A DNA stretch of 64,000 nt from an uncultured Verrucomicrobia subdivision 3 bacterium (GTDB lineage Bacteria; Verrucomicrobiota; Verrucomicrobiae; Limisphaerales; UBA11358), in assembly GCA_903921455.1 (NCBI GenBank), contig CAIXPZ010000029.1, positions 1 to 64,000 of the forward strand, in the 5' to 3' direction. This document shows, in pieces, positions 26,856-35,798 of this stretch. The translations under genes and the position numbers were made by a program. Position 1 is the first letter of the stretch. Each line of letters starts with the position of its first letter. The notes under the pieces are model-generated. The model saw only the letters and a program-made list of their open reading frames with translations. It searched no databases and had not been told where the DNA came from.

Positions 26856-29327
26856 TCAATTTTCCCCACCCAAACGAAGCCGTATTGCCTGCCGGATTTT
26901 TTTTACAGGCCAGGCGAAAACTTGGGGCCAAAGATGCCAGATTGAGAGGATGGCAGCAGCAAATCCGGCAAGTTCCAAACCGTGACGGTAGCTGGCTGGT
27001 TCATAGCGGAATTCCAATGTGTTTTCGCCGGCGGAAACCATAACTCCACGAATGGCATGGTTAACGCGAAGAATGGGGGCTGGTTGACCGTTTAGAAACG
27101 CTTTCCATCCGACATCCCACAAGTCGGCCATGACAACGAGGCCGGAAGTTGTCATGTGGGCGGCAATGGTAGCGCGGACGGGAAGCTCGTTGATAATTTC
27201 TGCCCGCCCGACGGCAATCCCTTTTAAATTCACGGGCTGCTCGACATACGCCACTTCATTGGGGTTGAATTGTTCGGACGCGAGTTTATGTAATTGTTCG
27301 GACGCGAACGCGACGGTTTCAATATTTCGGGGAACGAATACGCGATCCAGGGCATGATGGTTTTTCATCACCCAATAGTCGGGGCTTTGGAGTAACGGCT
27401 GGATTCCCGCCGGCGGCACTCCTCGGAAAATGACGTAACGCACCCCCAGCATATCCAGCACTGGCGGCAGGTGGATTTCATTCGACGTCATGGTTCCCTG
27501 GGGCAGAAATAATTGTGTCAACGCATAGGGCGGTGGCCGGAAAGTCGGCGCGGCGGCAAGACTCATCAAATCCATCAAGCACGCTGGATCAATGGCATCG
27601 TAGCCCCGGAGGTCGTGCAACCTATGTGTCTGGGTGAGCGCGGCCGGCAGGCAGTCAACGGCAATAACCCGCCCCGGCTCCAGCTGGCTGAGTTTTTCCA
27701 AGACGGGGAGGCGCGGATAGTAGAGCGCTGGATCGCATTGCGCGCTCCGGTCATGGGCGAACCACAGCAGATCCGCCACCATTAAAATTCCCAAGACTGG
27801 AACGGCCCATTGGGGCCAACGCGAACGCAACCCGATAAGCATCCAGCCAATAAGCCCCAGCCCGCATAGGAAAGCTGAAAACTTAAAGGAAGCGGAAAAC
27901 CACCCTTGAACTTGTCGGACGGCGTCAAGATCGTGAATCCAGCCCACCGACTGGTTGTGAGCAATGACGGATTCAAGATTGGTGGCGATGGAATCGGGCA
28001 AAAACGAAGAACGATAGCAACACCAGGAAAACAATCCGGTCAAAATGACCACCGGCAATAAAAACCACAGACGGCGACGAACTTTGTGCTGCCAAAGCGC
28101 ATCCAATCCGACGGCGGCAAGGGCCAGCACGGCCAGCGATGTGGCAAACACCAGACGGTTGTAGGACATCATGTTCAGTCCCGGCAAACGCAAGAGCGCA
28201 ACCCAAACGGGCACGTTCAGGCACCAACCCAGACCGACGAATCCAAGCAGAAGCCAAAAACAATTGACCGAACGATGGCGGCGGCTGCAGCCAGCCAAAG
28301 GAGCGATGAACAGTGTCGCCAACAAACCGGCATAAGCCGCTGCGGAACTTTCCATCTGGTTGTCTTCGCTGATCCGCAGGCTTCCGGTCTGCGTTGTGCC
28401 ATTCATATCTGGCAATACAGTTTGCGGCAGGGCCGGCCAACCCACCGGCGGCCTCTCTTCGGAGCCGACGGATCGTCGTTCCATGCGCGCACCGGTATGC
28501 GCGTATTCAAGCAGCGGCAATATAAACGGCGCGGCGAGCAAAAAACCAAGCACCCATGCAGTGGTCAGCAAAGCGGTAACTCGCAGCGCTTTTTTCCCCA
28601 GCCATTTCTGCCAATATGTATCGCCAATGCACCAGACCGCATAACCGCCTGAAACCATCAGCACTAGCCCCGCAACGTCGAGCGCACCGCTGACTAGAAC
28701 CAGTCCGGTGACGAGGCTTAACCCGATGGGAGCAAGCCTGCCGGATCCCCGTATGGTTCGGTCAACCGCCAGCAACAGCCAGGGCAGCAAGAAAACCGGA
28801 TAGGAAAGCGCATAGCCTTGCCAGAAAACAAAAAACCCCATGACCGGATAACACCATGCGGAAATGGCGGCGGGCCAAAACCCAACCCGTAGCGTGCGGC
28901 GGAAAAAAACAAAAAGTCCCAGCCCGCCAACCGTGGCTCCAAATAATTGTATCCAAGCTAGAATTATCGGGGACGGCGTGGTGTATGCTAAAAGCAGGAA
29001 TGGAGAAAATTTCGGCGACACCACCGGGCAACCGGCATACTGATACGGATTCCACATAGGTATCCTACCGGCATGAAATTCGGCCACCGCAAATTGACGG
29101 GCGGGTTCGGCAATCACCACCAAGTCGGCCCGCATACTGTCATGCGGGATTTTTGGACTGCCCGGCAGGTAAACGGACTGCTGCGCCAATATATCCAGTG
29201 GCAGCAAAATCTTTTTCCCGGTGAGCGACGGGCTAAACAAGGTAAACTGGCCTACCCAAATGCCCCCAAGGACAATCATCCATCGAAGCGTCTTGATCCG
29301 TAAAATGGCTGAATCTCGGCTAGTCAT
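26856..29327 (-). CDS. YfhO-like multi-pass membrane protein
   Basis: 823 residues with roughly 12-14 membrane helices up to about residue 520, then a large extracytoplasmic domain and a final helix. It matches the YfhO family layout: a loop with ARQFAVAEFHAGRIPMWNPY and AGCPVVSPKFSPFLLL near 75-110, and a C-terminal beta-rich domain ending GENTLEFRYEPASYRHGLEL before the last helix. YfhO proteins are thought to be GT-C-like enzymes that glycosylate lipoteichoic acid or other surface glycans in Firmicutes; the Gram-negative role is unknown. It is convergent with the TMTC-like gene. Confidence 0.78.
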   Translation of the reverse strand: MTSRDSAILRIKTLRWMIVLGGIWVGQFTLFSPSLTGKKILLPLDILAQQSVYLPGSPKIPHDSMRADLVVIAEPARQFAVAEFHAGRIPMWNPYQYAGCPVVSPKFSPFLLLAYTTPSPIILAWIQLFGATVGGLGLFVFFRRTLRVGFWPAAISAWCYPVMGFFVFWQGYALSYPVFLLPWLLLAVDRTIRGSGRLAPIGLSLVTGLVLVSGALDVAGLVLMVSGGYAVWCIGDTYWQKWLGKKALRVTALLTTAWVLGFLLAAPFILPLLEYAHTGARMERRSVGSEERPPVGWPALPQTVLPDMNGTTQTGSLRISEDNQMESSAAAYAGLLATLFIAPLAGCSRRHRSVNCFWLLLGFVGLGWCLNVPVWVALLRLPGLNMMSYNRLVFATSLAVLALAAVGLDALWQHKVRRRLWFLLPVVILTGLFSWCCYRSSFLPDSIATNLESVIAHNQSVGWIHDLDAVRQVQGWFSASFKFSAFLCGLGLIGWMLIGLRSRWPQWAVPVLGILMVADLLWFAHDRSAQCDPALYYPRLPVLEKLSQLEPGRVIAVDCLPAALTQTHRLHDLRGYDAIDPACLMDLMSLAAAPTFRPPPYALTQLFLPQGTMTSNEIHLPPVLDMLGVRYVIFRGVPPAGIQPLLQSPDYWVMKNHHALDRVFVPRNIETVAFASEQLHKLASEQFNPNEVAYVEQPVNLKGIAVGRAEIINELPVRATIAAHMTTSGLVVMADLWDVGWKAFLNGQPAPILRVNHAIRGVMVSAGENTLEFRYEPASYRHGLELAGFAAAILSIWHLWPQVFAWPVKKIRQAIRLRLGGEN

Positions 29328-29397
29328 GCGCGCAAGATTCTTGGGTCAAGCGGCCAGCGTTAAAAGGAAAATCGTGTGCCGCACCCGGTTTTGCCCG

Positions 29398-30093
29398 TTA
29401 TGCTTTGCGCCTTGACTTGCGGTGCTGGCGGGCATTTCCCACCGCCGGTTCAATCAACCGAAAAAACTTCTGCGGCGCAAGTTTCACCAAGTTGCCCAGC
29501 CACGGCAGCGTGAGGATTTTTTCCGGCGGGAAAAATTGACCGAGCAATTTTTTGTTTGAAGTCGTCGCCGCATCCGGTTTCGGCGGCGACATCAAAATCA
29601 CCTTCGCGCGGGCGCGGAGATTTTTTGGCAAGGCTTCCAGCGTCAGCAAAACATGGTTCGCCGCGCCCAGTTTGTTTTGCGCGACGATGATGGGCGTGGC
29701 ACGCAAGGAGACAATCAAATCACGAGAATCAAAATTTTCGCCCAGCGGACTCAACAGGCCACCCGCGCCTTCCACAAGCGTCACGTCGAAATGTTTTAGC
29801 ATCGCGCGGATGTGTGCGAGGACGGCGGCGAGCTTTACCGATTTCATTTCCAGCTTGGCGGCGAGCGCCGGCGCGATGGCGGCGCGGAAATACCACGGAT
29901 TGATTTCGTCCAATGTTAATGAGCCATCCAGCGCGGCGCAAAGCAACATGGCATCGTCCCGGCCGCCGGAACAAACCGGCTTGAGCGCGGCGACTTTCAG
30001 GCCGCGTTTGCATAGCATCTGCGCCAGCAGCGCGGTCAAAACGGTTTTGCCCACGCCGGTATCCGTGCCGGTGATGAAGAAAATTGGCTTCAT
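29398..30093 (-). CDS. bioD: Dethiobiotin synthetase
   Basis: 231 residues. Forms the ureido ring of dethiobiotin from DAPA, CO2 and ATP. The P-loop FFITGTDTGVGKTVLTALL starts at residue 5. LKVAALKPVCSGG carries the conserved Lys-Pro, and VTLVEGAGGLLSPLGE follows at about 104-119. The usual Asp/Glu metal ligands (in GRDDAML and VEGAGG) are present. The C-terminal tail is short, basic and ends RQHRKSRRKA. No other biotin gene lies within the window. Confidence 0.93.
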   Translation of the reverse strand: MKPIFFITGTDTGVGKTVLTALLAQMLCKRGLKVAALKPVCSGGRDDAMLLCAALDGSLTLDEINPWYFRAAIAPALAAKLEMKSVKLAAVLAHIRAMLKHFDVTLVEGAGGLLSPLGENFDSRDLIVSLRATPIIVAQNKLGAANHVLLTLEALPKNLRARAKVILMSPPKPDAATTSNKKLLGQFFPPEKILTLPWLGNLVKLAPQKFFRLIEPAVGNARQHRKSRRKA

Positions 30094-30197
30094 TCACCCA
30101 CATCAAAGCGGAATCATCCGTATTCCGCCACCAAAACAATTTGCCATCGGGCTGCGGATTATTTATGCTGCGCGGCTCGTTTAACTCATATTTTACT

Positions 30198-31508
30198 GTG
30201 AACGTATCTGTTGAAAATTTGGCCCCGTGCAAAAAGCTCGTGCGGGTGGAACTCGACGTAACGGCCGTGGATGCGGCGTTTGACGCCATCACCAAGGACA
30301 TCCAGAAGCAGGCCAGCCTGCCGGGTTTTCGTCCGGGCAAGGCCCCGCGCGACATGGTCGTAAAAAAATACGACGCGGAAATCAAAGATGAGGCCAAGCG
30401 CAAGCTCATCGGCGACGCTTACCGTAAGGCCATTGACGAGCAGAAAATCCAGGTGGTGGGCTATCCCGACATCGAGGAGGTTCAGTTTGGTCGCGGCCAG
30501 GCGCTCCAGTTCACCGCCACCGTTGAAACCGCGCCGGATTTCCAACTGCCCGACTACAAAGGGTTGCCCGCCCAGCTTGAAACCAAATCCGTAACCGATG
30601 CGGATGTGGAAAAAGCGCTTGATTTGCTGCGCAGCCAGCACGCGAACTACAACACGGTGGCCCGTCCGCTCGCGAATGGCGACATTGCCGTGGTCAACTA
30701 CACCGGCACCTGCGAGGGCAAGGCCATCACGGAACTCGCGCCAACGGCGAAAGGTTTGACGGAGCAGAAAAATTTCTGGGTCGAGACGACCGAAGGCACA
30801 TTCATCCCCGGTTTTGCCGCGCAGCTCATTGGCGCGAACGCCGGCGACCAGCGCGCGGTGAATGTTGATTTCCCGGCGGATTTCGTCACCAAGGAACTGC
30901 AGGGCAAAAAGGGGGTTTACGCCGTCGAACTGGTGGAGGTGAAGGAAAAATCCCTGCCGGCGCTCGACGATGAACTGGCCAAGAAATTTGGCGCGGAGAA
31001 TCTGGAAGCGCTCAAGGTTGGCGTGCGTGCGGACTTGGAGAATGAGTTGAAATATTCGCGCTCGAAGAATCTCCGTGGACAAGTGGTCCGCGAATTGTTG
31101 AGCAAGGTGAATTTCGATCTGCCGGAATCGGCCGTGGCCAACGAAACGCGCAATGTGGTTTATGATCTGGTGCGCCAGAACACCCAGCGCGGTGTGAACC
31201 GCGATATCATCGAGAAGCAGAAGGATGAGATTTACGCCGCCGCCGCCGGCAACGCCAAGGAACGCGTCAAGCTGGCCTTCCTCGTGGGCCGTATCGCGGA
31301 ACTCGAAAAAATCCAGGCGTCGCAGGAAGACGTGCTCAAGCGCGCGCAGCAGCTGGCGATGATGTATCAGATGCCATTCGACCAGTTCATCAAGGATTTG
31401 CAGAAGCGGAATGGTGTGAATGAACTTTACGAGCAGGTGCTGCACGAAAAAGTGCTGGATCTGCTGGAAAAAAACGCCGCCATCACCGAGACCGCGCCGG
31501 CACCATAA
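30198..31508 (+). CDS. tig: Trigger factor (ribosome-associated chaperone / PPIase)
   Basis: 436 residues from GTG at 30198. This start is chosen because the family begins with NVSVENLAPCKKLVRVEL; the frame is open farther upstream and an ATG at 30165 is an alternative. The ribosome-binding N-domain contains LPGFRPGKAPRDMV (about 36-50, the GFRxGKxP ribosome-docking loop). The FKBP-like PPIase domain (about 150-235) has GDIAVVNYTGTCEGK. The rest is the helical substrate-binding C-domain. Divergent from bioD. Confidence 0.95.
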   Translation: MNVSVENLAPCKKLVRVELDVTAVDAAFDAITKDIQKQASLPGFRPGKAPRDMVVKKYDAEIKDEAKRKLIGDAYRKAIDEQKIQVVGYPDIEEVQFGRGQALQFTATVETAPDFQLPDYKGLPAQLETKSVTDADVEKALDLLRSQHANYNTVARPLANGDIAVVNYTGTCEGKAITELAPTAKGLTEQKNFWVETTEGTFIPGFAAQLIGANAGDQRAVNVDFPADFVTKELQGKKGVYAVELVEVKEKSLPALDDELAKKFGAENLEALKVGVRADLENELKYSRSKNLRGQVVRELLSKVNFDLPESAVANETRNVVYDLVRQNTQRGVNRDIIEKQKDEIYAAAAGNAKERVKLAFLVGRIAELEKIQASQEDVLKRAQQLAMMYQMPFDQFIKDLQKRNGVNELYEQVLHEKVLDLLEKNAAITETAPAP

Positions 31509-31551
31509 CCTTTCGGTTACTTTGCGGCCGCGCGCGGCGTCTGATTTGCCA

Positions 31552-33054
31552 ATGAAAAAAATCGGTGCCAGTTTGTTGTTTTTGGCCGCCGCTGTGACGG
31601 CCGCGTTCGCCCAGACGAACCTGCCGGCAACGCGCCCGCTATCGTTGCAGGATTGTTTTGCCGCGGCGTTGCAGAACAACTTCGATGTGCGGATCGAGCG
31701 GTATAACCCGCAGATCTCTCAGTTTGGCTTGAGTTCAGCCTACGGCGGCTACGATCCGCAGTTCACTTTCGGCGGGCAGCACCAATATAGCGACGCTGGG
31801 GCCTATATCGATTCGAGTGGTGGTTTGATCGCGCCCACGGTTGATTACAACAACAGTTTTAATTCGGGCCTCACCGGTTTGACCCCGTGGGGCATGACCT
31901 ACGATTTCAGTGGCAACATCTCCCAGCAGCATGTCGCCAAAAATTTTTTTAGCACTAACATTTTTGGTGACAGTTCCAGCGGTTCGGTTGGCGTAAGCGT
32001 GACCCAGCCGCTGCTGAAAAATTTCTGGATCGATGGCAACCGCCTGCAGATTCTCACCGCCAAAAACCAGTTGAAATCCTCCGAGCAGGGTTTACGCGGA
32101 CTGATCATCTCAACGGTCACGGCGGTCGAGAATGCGTATTACGAACTCATCTACGCGCGTGAAAGCGTCAAGGTGCAGCAGGAGGCGCTGGCACTGGCGC
32201 AGACGCAGCTGGATCAGGACAGGCAGCGCGTGCAGGTCGGCAGCCTCGCGCCGCTGGACGTGCAGCAGGACGAAGCGCAGGTGGCGCAAAGCCGCGCCAA
32301 CCTCATCGCCGCCCAGAACACCTTGTCTATCGATCAGAACACGTTGAAAAATCTGCTCACCGACAATTATTCGCAATGGCACAGCGTGGACGTTGAGCCG
32401 ACGGCCGCCCTGGCAGCGGTGCGGCAGTTGTTCGACGTGCAAGATAGTTGGAGCAAGGGCATGACCGAGCGACCGGACTTGCAGCAGGCGAAATTGAGCC
32501 TTGAGCAACAGGGCATCCAGTTGAAGTATTATCGCAATCAGCTTTTCCCCGAGGTTGATCTGATTGGCAGCTACGGTTTCAACGGCAGCGGCAGCGAATA
32601 CAACGACTCTTTTCAGCAAATGAACGACGGCAGCCGTCCGAATTACAGCTACGGCGGACAATTGACGGTCCCGTTGAGCAATACCAAGGCACGCAACCAG
32701 CTCAGGGCCGCCAAAACCACGGAAAAGCAACTGCTGCTCAAGCTCAAGCAGCTCGAGCAAAACGTGATGGTGGAAATTGATAATGCCGTCAAGCAGGCGC
32801 AATCCGCTTGGGAGGGCGCTGACGCCACCAAGCAGGCGCGCATTTACGCCGAAGCCGCGCTGGATGCGGAGCAGAAAAAATACGCCGTTGGTAAAAGCAC
32901 CACGTTCACCGTGTTGCAATTGCAGAACAATCTCACCTCGGCGCGTTCGCAGGAAATCCGCGCGCTCGCCGATTACAACAAGGCGCTCGCTAATCTCGCG
33001 GCCGCCGAGGGCAGCACCCTCCAGCGCCAGAATCTGGAGCTTCTGGCTAAATAA
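31552..33054 (+). CDS. TolC-family outer-membrane efflux protein
   Basis: 500 residues from ATG at 31552. Signal peptide MKKIGASLLFLAAAVTAAFA ends in an AFA cleavage site. Two repeated coiled-coil/beta halves form the OEP architecture: QDCFAAALQNNFDVRIERYN near the start of the mature part and the C-terminal repeat ending with LADYNKALANLAAAEGSTLQ. A glutamine-rich helical region (QVQQEALALAQTQLD and nearby) is typical of the periplasmic tunnel. It forms the outer-membrane exit duct of a type I or RND exporter; no inner-membrane partner is adjacent. It lies between tig and mqnA in one direction. Confidence 0.9.
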   Translation: MKKIGASLLFLAAAVTAAFAQTNLPATRPLSLQDCFAAALQNNFDVRIERYNPQISQFGLSSAYGGYDPQFTFGGQHQYSDAGAYIDSSGGLIAPTVDYNNSFNSGLTGLTPWGMTYDFSGNISQQHVAKNFFSTNIFGDSSSGSVGVSVTQPLLKNFWIDGNRLQILTAKNQLKSSEQGLRGLIISTVTAVENAYYELIYARESVKVQQEALALAQTQLDQDRQRVQVGSLAPLDVQQDEAQVAQSRANLIAAQNTLSIDQNTLKNLLTDNYSQWHSVDVEPTAALAAVRQLFDVQDSWSKGMTERPDLQQAKLSLEQQGIQLKYYRNQLFPEVDLIGSYGFNGSGSEYNDSFQQMNDGSRPNYSYGGQLTVPLSNTKARNQLRAAKTTEKQLLLKLKQLEQNVMVEIDNAVKQAQSAWEGADATKQARIYAEAALDAEQKKYAVGKSTTFTVLQLQNNLTSARSQEIRALADYNKALANLAAAEGSTLQRQNLELLAK

Positions 33055-33059
33055 CCGCC

Positions 33060-33833
33060 ATGACCGGTGCTGATACCCGCAAATTCCGCATCGGCTCGGT
33101 GCCGTATCTCAATGCCGCGCCGCTCACGCGCGACCTCGCAAGCGAACTCATTTTCGCCACGCCCGCCAGGCTTGCTGAAATGCTCCGGCGCGATGAACTG
33201 GACGCCGCGCTGGTCAGCATCACCGAGGTTCTGCTCAATGACCGCTACGACATCCTTGATGGCGTAGCCATCGGTTCGCTCGGCGAAGTCTACAGCGTCC
33301 TGCTCGCGCACAAGCAGCCGCTGGCCGAGGCGAAGGAGATTTTCTGCGATACCGCTTCGCTCACCAGCGTCAACCTGCTGAAAGTGCTTTTGGCCGAGCG
33401 CGGGTTGAAGCCGGAATTCAAGCCGCTGGAGAATTACGCTGCCGCGAAAGATAAGGATTTTGTCCTGCTCATCGGCGACACCGCGATTGAATTCCAGCGT
33501 GCTCCGCACGAGCATGCGGTCTTCGACCTCGGCCATGCGTGGACAGAAATGACAAATTTACCCTTTGTTTATGCGGTCTGGGCGCTGCAACGCAGCCTTG
33601 AGAGCAGGGCCTTGCGCGGCGCACTGCGGCAGGCGAAGCGCTTCGGCATGGAGACGCTCGACCACATCATCGAGACGCGCGAGGAGTTTGACGAAGATTT
33701 CCGGCGCGATTATTTTGAATGGCACATCCAATACCATCTTGGCGAGGATGAGAAGCGCGCCATTGCCAAATTTTGTGAACTCCTTCGCAAACATAACCTC
33801 GGCCCGGTATTCGAGCCCAAGTTTGTGAGTTAA
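33060..33833 (+). CDS. mqnA: Chorismate dehydratase of the futalosine menaquinone pathway (MqnA)
   Basis: 257 residues. MqnA converts chorismate to 3-[(1-carboxyvinyl)oxy]benzoate, the first step of futalosine-dependent menaquinone synthesis. The family opening FRIGSVPYLNAAPLT (about 9-23) is intact, with ELDAALVSITEVLLND and the FDLGHAWTEMTNLPFVYAVWAL block (about 165-186), which marks the substrate-binding cleft. It starts 5 bases after the efflux gene. Its stop codon overlaps the convergent kinase gene by 4 bases. Other mqn genes are not in the window. Confidence 0.92.
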   Translation: MTGADTRKFRIGSVPYLNAAPLTRDLASELIFATPARLAEMLRRDELDAALVSITEVLLNDRYDILDGVAIGSLGEVYSVLLAHKQPLAEAKEIFCDTASLTSVNLLKVLLAERGLKPEFKPLENYAAAKDKDFVLLIGDTAIEFQRAPHEHAVFDLGHAWTEMTNLPFVYAVWALQRSLESRALRGALRQAKRFGMETLDHIIETREEFDEDFRRDYFEWHIQYHLGEDEKRAIAKFCELLRKHNLGPVFEPKFVS

Positions 33834-34729
33834 AACTTCGTCAGCTTTTCTAGTTCCTTCACGCGCTTCTCGATGTCCTTGCGCGTGGCTTTGGTCGTGC
33901 GGTTCAAGCCAAAACCTTCGCAGCAGAACGATGCGGTGACGCTGCCGTAAACCATCGCGCGGCGGATGTGCGTGTCAACCGAACCCTTGGCCGTGGCGAG
34001 ATAGCCCATCAAACCGCCGACGAAAGAATCGCCCGCGCCCGTCGGGTCTTCGACGGTATGCAGCGGATACGCCGGGCAGATGAACACGCCCTTCGGGCCG
34101 GAGAGAATCGAGCCGTGCGAACCTTTTTTGATGATGACGTATTTTGGGCCGAGCTTGTGAATTTTCTTCAGCGCCACGAAAATATTATCTTCTTTCGTGA
34201 GCAATTCCGCCTCGCTGTCGTTCAGCACAAAACCGTCCACGCGCTTGAGCAGCTTGAGCAGGTCCGGCAAGGCGATGTTCAGCCACAAATCCATTGAGTC
34301 GGCCACGACGAACTTTGGTTTCTTCATCTGGTCGAGCACGCTGAGTTGCAGCGCCGGCGCGATGTTGCCGAGCAGCACAAATGCCACGTTCTGGTATGCC
34401 GCCGGCAGCTTCGGCGTGAAGGTTTCAATCACCCCCAACTCCGTCGCGAGGGTGCGCCGGTTATTCATGTTCACCTCATATTCGCCGGACCAGTGAAACG
34501 TCTTGCCGGGCAGTATCTGCAGGCCGGCCAGGTCAATCTTGTGCTTCCGATACAGCTCGATGTATTTCTTCGGAAAATCCTCGCCCACACCGCCGACAAG
34601 GTTCACCGGCGAAAAAAAACTGGCCGCGACCGCCGCGTGACTGGCCGAACCGCCGAGCAGGCGGGGGTTTTCCTTCGTGGGGGTTTTGATGGAATCAAGT
34701 GCGGTGGTGCCGACAATCAGGAGGCTCAT
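33830..34729 (-). CDS. PfkB-family carbohydrate/nucleoside kinase
   Basis: 299 residues. Ribokinase-like fold. The N-terminal GGSASHAAVAASFF (about 26-39) is the sugar-binding glycine motif and EDPTGAGDSFVGGLMGYLAT (about 223-242) is the catalytic PfkB signature with the Asp base. It resembles adenosine kinase/ribokinase-like proteins whose substrate cannot be deduced from sequence. Convergent overlap with mqnA of 4 bases. Confidence 0.88.
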   Translation of the reverse strand: MSLLIVGTTALDSIKTPTKENPRLLGGSASHAAVAASFFSPVNLVGGVGEDFPKKYIELYRKHKIDLAGLQILPGKTFHWSGEYEVNMNNRRTLATELGVIETFTPKLPAAYQNVAFVLLGNIAPALQLSVLDQMKKPKFVVADSMDLWLNIALPDLLKLLKRVDGFVLNDSEAELLTKEDNIFVALKKIHKLGPKYVIIKKGSHGSILSGPKGVFICPAYPLHTVEDPTGAGDSFVGGLMGYLATAKGSVDTHIRRAMVYGSVTASFCCEGFGLNRTTKATRKDIEKRVKELEKLTKF

Positions 34730-34801
34730 GGTGAATGATGATTTATTTTGGGGTTTGCTTTTGCGTGGTAAGCGTGAGCGATGACGACGGTCGCCCGCCG
34801 G

Positions 34802-35185
34802 CTAATTTTTCTGGATCAATTCGATTTCGTAACCTTCGGGCGCATCAATGAACGCAAAGGTCGTGCCGTTAGAACTGGTCGTCGGACCGTCGGAAAACTT
34901 CAATCCGTGTGCGACCAGGTGTTTTTCAAAGTCGGCCAGGCTATCCACCTCGAAAGCAAGGTGCGTCAAGTCTGGCTGAACTTGCACGGGGCCGCTGCCG
35001 GGGAAAAATGTGATTTCAATCAACTCTTCGCTGCCGGGGGTCCGAAGAAAAACCAGCTCCGAACCGCGCGGCGACTTGTGGCGCTTGATTTCCTCCAGAC
35101 CGAGGACGTCGCGGTAGAACTTCACCGTGCGCTCCAAATCATTCACGCGATAGCGCGTATGCAGCAGTTTGGTCACTTTGCTCAT
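34802..35185 (-). CDS. Glyoxalase I-like VOC-family protein
   Basis: 127 residues from the ATG at 35185. The protein is a single glyoxalase/VOC unit, with LLHTRYRVNDLERTVKFYRD at the start, LVFLRTPGSEELIEITFF, DLTHLAFEVDSL and a final GYEIELIQKN. The His, Glu, His and Glu positions (His in LLHTRY, Glu in IEITFF, His in LTHLAF, Glu in YEIELI) match the metal ligands of lactoylglutathione lyase. Substrate remains open. An in-frame extension upstream of this ATG would run through the 7-bp repeat block and is rejected. Confidence 0.85.
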   Translation of the reverse strand: MSKVTKLLHTRYRVNDLERTVKFYRDVLGLEEIKRHKSPRGSELVFLRTPGSEELIEITFFPGSGPVQVQPDLTHLAFEVDSLADFEKHLVAHGLKFSDGPTTSSNGTTFAFIDAPEGYEIELIQKN

Positions 35186-35211
35186 GCGCGGAAAAAATAC
35201 CAGCCCCAGGG

Positions 35212-35284
35212 CCAAAGTCCAATGCCCAAAGTCAGCCGCACATTGTTTGACTTTGGACTTTAGACTTTGGGCTTTGGACTTTAG
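35212..35284. repeat. Inverted arrays of the heptad CCAAAGT between divergent genes
   Basis: Left arm: CCAAAGT, CCAATGC, CCAAAGT at 35212-35232. Right arm on the other strand: ACTTTGG, ACTTTAG, ACTTTGG, GCTTTGG, ACTTTAG at 35250-35284. The arms can pair over about 21 bases with some mismatches. The block fills nearly all the space between the glyoxalase-like gene and nusB, ending one base before an ATG of nusB, so it must lie in the promoter or leader of both genes. Confidence 0.75.
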
Positions 35285-35294
35285 CATGTGGTTT

Positions 35295-35798
35295 ATGGGA
35301 AAACGACGCGAAGCGCGTGAACGCGCAGTGCAATTTCTGTTTCAGCACGACCTGAACCCGCAAGCCAACGTTGAGCTTGAGCTGGCGACGTTCTGGAATT
35401 CCCAGCGCGCCGCCGCCATCGAGGATGAAAAATCGGGTTCGGCCAAGTGGGGCGAAGTCACCGAACTGCCGCCGCCGACCGTCGAGGAGGCTGAGACGCG
35501 ACTGTTTTCCGAACCGCTTATCAAAGGCGTGCTCGAGCACCGCGACGCGATTGATGAACACATCAAGAAACATTGCCGCAACTGGGATTTCAACCGCATC
35601 GCTGCCGTGGATCGCAATATCATGCGGCTCGCCATCTTTGAGATGCTACACCGCGACGACATTCCGCCGGTGGTGAGCATCAACGAGGCGGTGGACATCG
35701 CCAAAAAGTTTTCCACGGAAGACAGCGGCAAATTCGTGAACGGCATTCTCGACAAGGTGCGCGGTGAAATTCTCCGTCCGGCGCGCAACGTGAAATGA
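35295..35798 (+). CDS. nusB: Transcription antitermination factor NusB
   Basis: 167 residues. NusB joins NusE (S10) on boxA RNA for antitermination in rRNA operons. The family opening GKRREARERAVQFLFQHDLN and the ending VVSINEAVDIAKKFSTEDSG plus FVNGILDKVRGEI are conserved. An insertion of about 30 residues (about 30-60) rich in Glu/Ser/Pro makes it longer than the usual 140. The start is the ATG at 35295; an ATG three codons upstream (35286) is nearly as good, and neither has a clear ribosome-binding site. It overlaps the next gene in an ATGA junction. Confidence 0.92.
   Translation: MGKRREARERAVQFLFQHDLNPQANVELELATFWNSQRAAAIEDEKSGSAKWGEVTELPPPTVEEAETRLFSEPLIKGVLEHRDAIDEHIKKHCRNWDFNRIAAVDRNIMRLAIFEMLHRDDIPPVVSINEAVDIAKKFSTEDSGKFVNGILDKVRGEILRPARNVK

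Noticed and set aside
30186..31679. A 497-codon open frame opposite the trigger factor gene
   Set aside because: Antisense shadow of tig and the following gap; no recognisable motif, composition typical of reversed codon bias.
35212..35284. CRISPR-like array
   Set aside because: Units are only 7 bp, contiguous and without spacers; they are short tandem repeats, not CRISPR.
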